Assembly (NCBI RefSeq): GCF_007860095.1 | Contig: NZ_SJPT01000001.1 | Coordinates: 634,212 to 698,211 of the forward strand | Reading direction: 5' to 3' | DNA: 64,000 nt | Source of the DNA: Novipirellula galeiformis | GTDB lineage: Bacteria > Planctomycetota > Planctomycetia > Pirellulales > Pirellulaceae | The notes under the pieces: generated by a model | What the model was told of the DNA's origin: nothing | Databases searched by the model: none | What the model saw: the letters and a program-made list of their open reading frames with translations, nothing else | Shown here: positions 29,801-35,610 of the stretch, piece after piece | Position numbering within the stretch: the first letter of the stretch is position 1 | How the letters are laid out: the number at the start of each line of letters is the position of its first letter | Position numbers and translations under genes: made by a program

Positions 29801-31538
29801 GTTTTCCATAGTAGGTCGCCGACGCTTTTCGCTCACTTGCATGGACATAGTGACGATAGAAATAGCCTTGAACATCGAGTAAGCGATTGATGTACGTCTC
29901 GTTCAGCTTCTCGATCGTATCGTCAGCAAGTAATTGGTCGCGAATTTTTGCTTGTTGACTGGAATGACCAAAGGTTTGGCTCGCGATTAGTTTTTCCACA
30001 GGCCCATCATCAGCACGGTCTAGCTCGCGTTTGGCGATCTGACTCCGCTCTTTTCGCTTCGCATCTCGCCGCGCGCCTTGTTGCCAATCACCCACGAATT
30101 TTGCAAACGTCGCCAGCTCGGGATGGGCTCGCCGCGCCTTTAAGATGCGAGCTAATTCCTCATCGAATTCCTTCTCGTCACGTGCCGAGTTTAAAAGCCA
30201 ATCGACCGCAGCGCGTGAATACCCATCGTCCGTTGGCGACTGCTGGATCAATTCTCGTAGTATCGCACGCGTTTTCTCTTCCTGCTTCATTCGATCGCGA
30301 TAAAGTGAGAACGCTAAAACGTAACGTAGGTAAGCCGCTTGAGACGGGTTTTTCTCAATCGCCGCGAGTAGTGCTTTTTCGGACTCTTGCATGCGATCCG
30401 GGTCGGTCGCATTTTGTTGCACATAGACTTGTCCGCTGTCGTTGGTGATGGCATCGAACGCGAGCACGCGGTGGAGCAGCGAGATGGCGGCCCCGGGATT
30501 GTTTTCGCGAACGTAAGCCTGAGCTAAGACGCTCAGTCCGCGAAACTGATCTTTGCGATCCGTATAGGTTTGAGCGTACTGTTTTGCGATCGGTCCAATC
30601 TCTTGCGAGCTCGCCTTCGCATAGCTCAATTGGTCGATCATGGCAGCGTGAGTGGGGTGATCGTCTTTGATTTCCCGAGCTTCCGCGTAGCTTCGAACAC
30701 TGCTGGTGTGTTGTTTCAACCGAGCGTAGTTTTCTGCCATGCGAAGATGCAATTCGCGAAGTGGGGGCGGGTCCTTAACGACCTTTTTCTGTAACAGCCG
30801 TTGGGCGGCGCGATTGGATTCGGCCCATTTTCCAATCTTCGCATAAGAATGGACACTTTTGAGTCCGACATCGACCGCGAATGTGCCGTCCGTCAGTTCC
30901 AATAAGTCCTCGGCCAGTTTCGCCCCAATTTCAATTTGGTCCTTGCCCAGTGACGTATAACGCTCAATCGCACGCGTCGCGGCGAGGCGTCCTGACGCAT
31001 TGTTTTTTTCCCGATTCCAAATCGCATGAAACGCGGCAGCTGCGGATTTTTGGTCTCCGTCGGCAGCCAATGTTTCCGCTAAACGGATTTCAATTTCTCC
31101 GCATTCTTTTGCTTGAGGATAGCGAAAAAGAAACTGACGACACGCGACGATCAACTCTTTGTTGCGGCTCATCGCCTGCAAGCCATCGATCGTCTGCAGC
31201 ATGACATCTTTGTGTCGCGGGTCGTTGGGATGAGTGGCAACAAAACGATTGCCAATTCGCACTAATCCAAACACCCGGGCGTCGCTGTGATACAACGCAA
31301 CGAGCTTTACCATCACGTCGGCCGCTTCGGTCGCGGCGTCATTGTACTTGCCTAATTCGGCTTCGAGCTGCGAAGCTTGGCGGCTGATTTCGTCAAGTGG
31401 GGTTTCGGCAAGCGTTGGCTGGACAGCGATGACCAAAAAGTAAAACCACAGCACCAATCGGAGCCTAGCCATCACCGATGCACTTCGCCTCGGTGAGAGT
31501 CGTTCACGCAGAGTTAGCGGTTGCTTTTGAGCCTGCAT
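23811..31538 (-). CDS. Giant exported TPR and beta-module protein (2575 aa)
   Basis: The signal is LRLVLWFYFLVIAVQPTLAE. Residues 50 to about 1120 are TPR-like helices (ARSEYTSTINRYPDSKQAIE is one unit). From 1140 to 2270 come Asp-rich beta modules. They start at about 1148, 1302, 1884, 2027 and 2190 (for example VIDPDRDRTNDRDQVPI), go through ETExHTGIF-like turns, and end at about 1215, 1816, 1946, 2137 and 2264 (for example GDQVRLRYFD). Between them lie a discoidin-like segment (about 1360-1440), a PA14-like one (WSGKFIQPRDGAVRIMVKAA) and a carbohydrate-binding-like one (about 1640-1740). TPRs return at 2290-2560 (AIRSYEMIIRRYPDHTLAAD). The start ATG at 31538 overlaps the previous stop as TAATG. 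A later ATG at 31472 is possible. Function is unknown; it is probably an envelope scaffold. Confidence 0.85.
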   Translation of the reverse strand: MQAQKQPLTLRERLSPRRSASVMARLRLVLWFYFLVIAVQPTLAETPLDEISRQASQLEAELGKYNDAATEAADVMVKLVALYHSDARVFGLVRIGNRFVATHPNDPRHKDVMLQTIDGLQAMSRNKELIVACRQFLFRYPQAKECGEIEIRLAETLAADGDQKSAAAAFHAIWNREKNNASGRLAATRAIERYTSLGKDQIEIGAKLAEDLLELTDGTFAVDVGLKSVHSYAKIGKWAESNRAAQRLLQKKVVKDPPPLRELHLRMAENYARLKQHTSSVRSYAEAREIKDDHPTHAAMIDQLSYAKASSQEIGPIAKQYAQTYTDRKDQFRGLSVLAQAYVRENNPGAAISLLHRVLAFDAITNDSGQVYVQQNATDPDRMQESEKALLAAIEKNPSQAAYLRYVLAFSLYRDRMKQEEKTRAILRELIQQSPTDDGYSRAAVDWLLNSARDEKEFDEELARILKARRAHPELATFAKFVGDWQQGARRDAKRKERSQIAKRELDRADDGPVEKLIASQTFGHSSQQAKIRDQLLADDTIEKLNETYINRLLDVQGYFYRHYVHASERKASATYYGKLALRQPKEFEPARKWLESATDYAADEVAKESALHVLSFPPQDCGSDVLRRLMKAADKNSDAELARQSLVWMTQAQAKFGIDPGSASYIGDVLHKLGLKPEAIKLWQTHLTTDRRHYESRECASRLIRELEEDKVIAFLEELISHDTPFHGRYATWLADEYLKRKDYTRFAKVIADATARRAEHPFEAWDIDHGRINEWVARYRRETEVTDEERRQVHTAVASMQYGTLSSAARLAMMERDSADPSGRMKRILACQRATVLVDDRWNAWDALFPFSQSFLTSQQYMEAATIASGLLANFSKVDDRRLKSARDIVTQSYTQMGSVGLTIDESSPIAPLMQAALYLRLGDEALALATYDENRALFDSHRNELPIDLIRFVCQQRMTASGDSNHEYVEDVLRGWLVAHSESKQVDEESKAEIQLLLATNYFKAKRYDVARSEYTSTINRYPDSKQAIEARFGIGESFMAQKVYDQAELVFEELSRNRELEIVVRAEFLRGVLAFRRGDRDDAREIFRSVLERVPNVELANQALFSLSEVYGVEERYIDQLNLLRTVGRLGRRSTRLHSPGMPLSIVVHDSDLGISRGHNKIPVIVTTQPSGDVERVMLTSAGAGRGLFRADVETRLGDAQPDDGVLQLLGGDTIQCDYPDEFKSEFKRVPLSDVEIRIASNAKFEAASSKIVDQVAESFSDRVAREAAEEENANAADLRVSQIRPENQIKPGNDIHFRVIDPDRDRTNDRDQVPIKLLADSGDHLQLLLTETEPHTGIFEGTAKTAELPAGALASDTAIDHNPLMAIDHDEKTMWLAEPDGATPKTLTVDMKDLREVTQIKMTTPDATKSAPVRFDLRGSHDGEFWFRIASQPKNERVAAAETSFGRMRQRVYVGKYYHYSQWNQVVDLGNNREAAETQKVDELAWAPSEKDDQARNPHAVIWSGKFIQPRDGAVRIMVKAAVSAIAVGESLELPMGTGKRSVDLWLARGSHDLTLFAATNANGNPVEATIARASLQSERVTLSRFQASDFDLDDSAANVNPKPTSTVTPISLNIADTKIDNQSGQFGEKANGEQPLLHSWASLEDSAAWEFDVEKPGVYELWLDCAHPGEASRFAVEVEGRSFSAEVPDTRNWNRFQDTHVTTLLFQEPGRKTLRIKPIAITNGGLMDLRGITLRSPTSAAILAMDNAWDIRFPTREIRYARFEFNEYLGESVAVNHIQIAGENPDDVFIPTKQDVLALASNDSLEIAAGDTVTATYTDMMTQNETGSSQLLSKKLTATYFNAQITPITYAFTRDRLGRVSESQLKLKRIDAKERIVIEVRDYDQDRTPQRDEIEVEVAVNEGEVLKLIATETEEYSGIFTKEVDTSDHEEEGKLKVQPGDQVRLRYFDAQNTFPGHGIAREAIVYVSQPSNGQIRILQTRTKPRTSDNLGPPQIEVLDQPQIEKHPDAANDSLVALDAPLTIEVVDPDRAKNSGSTVKVALLTDEGSAVIVECVVSNAYVGRRQSRDIDQALQEGRFVGQVNLQLGGVHSPELVPQTAQMPRNLIGSVLAADRKSDDALSNPMIVRVLNVTGKDKITAAYQDKENTDHAPLKRLATGRLVTDGVLTVTDREYKDAIKSVHVGEKLYITLADPDQDQSDERDRVTVLIQTERGESESVTLSETLAHSGLFAGSFTLAASETPTPNNMTESQAEIESYFGDTITLTYNDPTSATPAESFQCKQSIPVVVGTDGLVTAFTKTFNDESLAVETKFRIAESYFELFKSHKQLERGDDQKRDLEAGRRVLREVMEDYPDPKYAPRIAYLLGQFAQELEQWDEAIRSYEMIIRRYPDHTLAADARYKLAQSYEQAGDFDEALEAYVTLAATHPNSPLIASVMIRISDYFYQKEDFDVAAQVGEKFGERFEGHEHAAEMAFRIGQCYYKMENFKLAGTAFDQFAKTFPDDELSSDSLFWSGEAYRLGRNNQEAFRRYNRCRWDYPESEAAKYSRGRLALPEMLQQFEAEANSVDNE

Positions 31539-33877
31539 TAAAATCCTGCCTGAGACAACGTCATGGAAATCTGTTTGGCATCGGATGCCAAAGGACTCTC
31601 GGGGAACTCACTAATCAATTGATCGAAGCGGCGACGCGCTTCGGCTTTTCGCTGCATCCGATACAAACAGCGACCGTAGTTAAACAAAATCACATCCAAA
31701 AAGATTGCATCGGGATGATTGTCTAGCACCGTTTCAAAGGTATCGATGGCGCGATCAAAGTCTTCGCGTTGATAGTAGTAATCCGCCATCTTGGCGACGG
31801 CTTCGCCAACACGACCGCTGTCCGGGAAATGGTCAAACACCTTTTTGTATTCCTGGAATGCGCGGTCGCCGAGTTCTGCACCTCCACGCTCGCCCGCCGC
31901 TTCCGCCATCTTTTGGTAAACTTCGGCAATCCCGAATTGAGCTTCGCCACGCAGTTGGCTCTGCTCCATCTCCACCAAGCGAGTGTAGATGCCGATGGCG
32001 CGTCGAAAGTTCTCTTGTTTGATTGCCACTTCTCCCAACTGCAACAACGCATCGTCCACAAAACCGCTGTTGGGAAATTCGCGTTGTAATTTTTGGCACA
32101 TGGTCGCGGCTAATTCCAAGCGTTCCATCTCAAAGTAGATGTGCCAAAATTGGACGTAGGTTTCCTCCAGCATCCGGCCGCCGAGACGGCGTGCATCCAC
32201 CATGATTTCTTCGCAAACGTCCAATGCGGCTTCATATTTCTCAGTTGCCTTTTGCTTCAGCCCGAACTCCTTGTAACGGTTGCCGATCTTGGTCAACGCA
32301 CTGGCCGTTTTAAGCTGAGTTTGTACACGCAATTCATGGTCGGAGATCTCCGCTCGCGTTACACGCACGCCGCCAATGTTGCCCTCTAAACAGCGAGCCT
32401 TCGCCATTAACGTTTTCTCTCCCTCGTCACTGTTGGATTGATCAAGGTAGGTCAAACGCAATTGGTCACTCGGTAATGCCCCAAGCGACTGGTCATTCGG
32501 ATCGAGCGTGTCGGTTTTGACTAACGCAACCGTTCCGTAGAAAACGCCTGTGTGAATGGCGTGAACTGGATTGGTGATGGGCACGTTGGTCGTTGCCGCT
32601 AGCTGCGAGGCCGTTGATTCGTCCTGGGTTGATTCGTCTTGGGGGGAACGGTCCAGCGGTGTGTCACTTCGCGCGATGCCTTGTTGTTGTTCGGTAAGTT
32701 CACTTTCGATGAGCGTGACTTCGAGTCGATCGACTTGTTTGTAACGGTCGATCTCGTCTTCGTTATCGGCATCGGATGTCGCATGTCGCTTGGTCATCTC
32801 GCTTTCGAGTTCTTCGTCCGTCTTCAAACGATAAATCTCGACAAGTGCCATCAGTGAGTCCGCCTCGTCCGAAACGTCACGGTCCGGATCGACAACTCGC
32901 AGATTCACGTTTTTGTCCAAGACCACTCCGCTGAGCGTTTCTTCGAATGCACCATCGGTAATCGCAACCACACCATCGCCAACGACGCGGACTTCCATCA
33001 CCACCGGGACTTTCAGCTGCTTTTCGGCGGTGTGCTCGTCAATGTAGGTCACGCTAACCGTGTCGCCTCCTTTGACTTCTAAGAAACCATTGCCTGGGAT
33101 CGGGGTGCCAAGTCGCGAAGCAATTGATCCCAGCACCAAACGAACGTTACGGCCGACGGAGTAACAGATGGCTTCCTCCAAATCACCACCGCTCGATTTG
33201 CACTGAACCTTGACTCCGGTTTCCGGTCCAAGGATGGCTAAATCGGCATCCTCGATTTTGATAAAGAACCGCTTTCCCGCTTCCAACTTGTTGCCATCGG
33301 TCTTATCGCTCGAAAGCGTGGTGCCCACTTTCTCTAACGCGTCAATCGCTCGACTGTAGTGCGCCAATTGAAAGTGACCGAGCCCGATGTAGTAATAGGC
33401 TTGGTTCACTTCAGGGCTGGTCGGAAAGGATTCGATGACGCTACGCATCAATTGAAAGCACTTGCCGTAATTCCTGGCGTGATAGAAACAGATGCCCATC
33501 TTCAACGTTGCTTCAGCACGCTGTGTTTGATCCGTGTTCGCTTCGTCGGCGACCGGTTCAAATTGAACACGGGCACGATCGTAGGCGCGGTCACGCTCGA
33601 GAAAATAGTCGCCGAGTCTCATGTGGGCGACGAAACGAACTTTGCTGCGCGGGTAGCGTTCAATCACCGATTGCCAAATCTCAACCGCCTTAGAGACCTC
33701 CTCCGCTTCGTAACGCGTGTCGCCGGCGGCGACCAATTTTTGCGCAGCACGGTCTTCGACTAGCGAACCTCGAGGTGCGGTTTGTGCCGAAACGATAACA
33801 CCCCTTACTGACCATGTTGTCAGCAATGAAACGAGAATCGCAAAACGCAAGGCAGCATTTAGTCGGTGGGGTCGCAT
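31538..33877 (-). CDS. Exported TPR protein with shared beta module, first gene of the TolQ/R operon
   Basis: This 779-residue protein begins with a signal peptide (ALRFAILVSLLTTWSVRGVI, ending near SAQ). TPR-like units fill residues 40-210 (AVEIWQSVIERYPRSKVRFV) and 540-770 (AIGIYTRLVEMEQSQLRGE, AIDTFETVLDNHPDAIFLD). The middle carries the Asp-rich beta module also seen in the giant protein: LRVVDPDRDVSDEADS near 329, HTGVFYGTVALVKTD, and module ends GDTVSVTYID and SDQLRLTYLD. The ATG at 33877 is preferred over a TTG at 33889. Its stop overlaps the giant gene's start. The two proteins look like paralogues of different size. Confidence 0.84.
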   Translation of the reverse strand: MRPHRLNAALRFAILVSLLTTWSVRGVIVSAQTAPRGSLVEDRAAQKLVAAGDTRYEAEEVSKAVEIWQSVIERYPRSKVRFVAHMRLGDYFLERDRAYDRARVQFEPVADEANTDQTQRAEATLKMGICFYHARNYGKCFQLMRSVIESFPTSPEVNQAYYYIGLGHFQLAHYSRAIDALEKVGTTLSSDKTDGNKLEAGKRFFIKIEDADLAILGPETGVKVQCKSSGGDLEEAICYSVGRNVRLVLGSIASRLGTPIPGNGFLEVKGGDTVSVTYIDEHTAEKQLKVPVVMEVRVVGDGVVAITDGAFEETLSGVVLDKNVNLRVVDPDRDVSDEADSLMALVEIYRLKTDEELESEMTKRHATSDADNEDEIDRYKQVDRLEVTLIESELTEQQQGIARSDTPLDRSPQDESTQDESTASQLAATTNVPITNPVHAIHTGVFYGTVALVKTDTLDPNDQSLGALPSDQLRLTYLDQSNSDEGEKTLMAKARCLEGNIGGVRVTRAEISDHELRVQTQLKTASALTKIGNRYKEFGLKQKATEKYEAALDVCEEIMVDARRLGGRMLEETYVQFWHIYFEMERLELAATMCQKLQREFPNSGFVDDALLQLGEVAIKQENFRRAIGIYTRLVEMEQSQLRGEAQFGIAEVYQKMAEAAGERGGAELGDRAFQEYKKVFDHFPDSGRVGEAVAKMADYYYQREDFDRAIDTFETVLDNHPDAIFLDVILFNYGRCLYRMQRKAEARRRFDQLISEFPESPLASDAKQISMTLSQAGF

Positions 33878-33919
33878 TGAAGGTGACAAAGGTGGGGAAC
33901 GGAAGCGTTGGAATGCTCC

Positions 33920-33932
33920 CTATCTTAGATAG
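33920..33932. promoter_or_regulatory. Short palindrome ahead of the TolQ/R operon
   Basis: CTATCT-T-AGATAG is a perfect 6-base-arm palindrome, 43 bases upstream of the ATG at 33877. Its position fits an operator or a -10 region (AGATAG/TATCTA). It may be chance. Confidence 0.3.
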
Positions 33933-34210
33933 AAAAGTTGGTCTCGGTGAATCATTTTGGGCCTTGGAAGCTACGGCAGCACGGAGGGCTGAGCCCCTTG
34001 CCATTTAAATTTTTCGCCGTTCATGGATCTCTCAACTCTGCGTCAACGGATGGCGAGTGTTTCAACTGCGTTAAGCGTGGGAGCGTTAGAGCTTGATAAC
34101 GTTTCTTCGGCACGGATCAACGACAACGAATTTTAACAGCTACCGTGCACCAAATCGCAATCGGTAATCTGGTAGCCGCACTAGAACCTATTGAAAATGG
34201 ATGCGGGATG

Positions 34211-34278
34211 TCGGGCCGGTTCCCACCGGCCAATCACAAGCTAGCCAATCCCAAGCCGTCTGGTGGGAACCGGCCCGA
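34211..34278. repeat. GGGCCGGTTCC hairpin repeat, copy 2
   Basis: The arms are TCGGGCCGGTTCCCACC (34211-34227) and GGTGGGAACCGGCCCGA (34262-34278), perfect over 17 bases with a 34-base spacer. It lies 21 bases past the stop codon of the DUF1501 gene (minus strand). It differs from copy 1 mainly in spacer length and outer bases. Confidence 0.88.
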
Positions 34279-34298
34279 CGACCGATCTCAAAAACACT

Positions 34299-35558
34299 TT
34301 AGGCGAATAAATTCTTAATCACGGTGCCTTTGTCAACCAGCATCATCGGACGCCCTTGGGGTGTGATCACTTCTTTGTCTGGATCGATTCCCAAGGCGTA
34401 ACAAATCGATGCGTGAATATCAGAAACCTGGACAGGGTTGTCTTTGGGGGTTCCCCCGTCTTCGTCGCTCGAACCGATCACCGTTCCGCCGTGGATACCC
34501 CCGCCCGCAAGGAAGGCACTAAAGCATTTTGGCCAGTGATCTCGCCCCGCGTCTTCGTTAATGCGTGGGGTGCGGCCAAATTCCGACAACATAATGATCA
34601 TCGTCTTGTCGATCATCCCGCTGTCGGCGAGGTCTTCGATCAGCGAACCGAGCGCCGGGTCCATGACCTCGCCATGTTCTCGCATTTTGAAAAAGTTATC
34701 ACCGTGGGTATCGAAACCACCGCGGTTAATTTGAACAAAACGAACACCTTGCTCGACCAACCGTTTGGCTAACAAGGCACCACGGCCAAAGGGAGTGTCA
34801 CCGTAACGCTCGCGATCCCGTTGAGGAACCTTGTCTAATTCAAACGCCGTCAAGGCTGGACTTTGCATCAGCCGCACCGCTTCGTCGATCGACGTCGAGG
34901 TTGACGTCAATCGAGAGTCCGACGTGCCTCGATTAAAGCGGCCGTTGAAACGTTCCAGTGTTTCAAGCCGTTTGCTGCCACGCTGCTGCGTCACTCCCGC
35001 AGGAAACTTCAAGTAAGGATCGGGGTCACCGGGATTGGCGATAAAGTAAGCTTCACACCGCTGCCCTAAATAGCTGGCTGTTCTCGCTTGACCACTAATG
35101 GAGATAAAGGAGGGGAGATCGCCGCGTTTTGTCTTCTCATGTGCGATCACCGAACCGATCCCAGGATGTTGCACGGGCCCAGGCAGGAAACTTGTCTGCA
35201 AATGATAGGCCGCACGCTCATGAGCGCCTTGGGTGCCGGCGATCGAGCGAATCAGCGCCGCATGATGCATCTGTTTGGCAACGGTCGGAAAGATTTCCGA
35301 AATTTGAATGTCGGCGACCGAGGTTCGGATCGCAGCGAATTCTCCCTGGGTGGGACGTCCCGGTTTGGGATCCCAGGTGTCGATGTGGGACATGCCACCG
35401 CCGTTCCAAAACAGGATCACGTTTTCGCATGTTGCCGCGTGGTCTCGACCCGAGGCGGCCAGTAATTGAGGGATCGGCATCCCCAATAACGTGGCGCCGG
35501 CCGCCGAGCCTGCCATCATTTGGCGACGCGACAACTTGTAACCTTGGCATCCAAACAT
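34299..35558 (-). CDS. DUF1501 protein with Tat signal
   Basis: This 419-residue protein has a twin-arginine type N-terminus (LSRRQMMAGSAAGATLLGMP). The body has the DUF1501 pattern: NVILFWNGGGMSHIDTWDPK, HAALIRSIAGTQGAHERAAY, FVQINRGGFDTHGDNFFKM, IIMLSEFGRTPRINEDAGRD and GGGIHGGTVIGSSDEDG. This fold is sulphatase/alkaline phosphatase-like. DUF1501 genes nearly always follow a DUF1549/DUF1553 gene in planctomycetes, as here (52 bases apart, same strand), which suggests that both act together. The substrate and role are unknown. It is likely periplasmic. Confidence 0.9.
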   Translation of the reverse strand: MFGCQGYKLSRRQMMAGSAAGATLLGMPIPQLLAASGRDHAATCENVILFWNGGGMSHIDTWDPKPGRPTQGEFAAIRTSVADIQISEIFPTVAKQMHHAALIRSIAGTQGAHERAAYHLQTSFLPGPVQHPGIGSVIAHEKTKRGDLPSFISISGQARTASYLGQRCEAYFIANPGDPDPYLKFPAGVTQQRGSKRLETLERFNGRFNRGTSDSRLTSTSTSIDEAVRLMQSPALTAFELDKVPQRDRERYGDTPFGRGALLAKRLVEQGVRFVQINRGGFDTHGDNFFKMREHGEVMDPALGSLIEDLADSGMIDKTMIIMLSEFGRTPRINEDAGRDHWPKCFSAFLAGGGIHGGTVIGSSDEDGGTPKDNPVQVSDIHASICYALGIDPDKEVITPQGRPMMLVDKGTVIKNLFA

Positions 35559-35610
35559 GATTCGGCTCCGGTGCGGAAATTAAACGGTACAGTGAGAGCG
35601 GTCGATTCGC

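Larger units (their letters stand above)
33878..34298. other. 421-base intergenic region
   Basis: This region lies upstream of the TolQ/R operon and downstream of the DUF1501 gene (same strand). It holds the palindrome at 33920-33932 and a GGGCCGGTTCC hairpin at 34211-34278. The promoter of the eight-gene operon must lie here or be shared with the upstream genes. No small gene or RNA is recognised. Confidence 0.45.
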
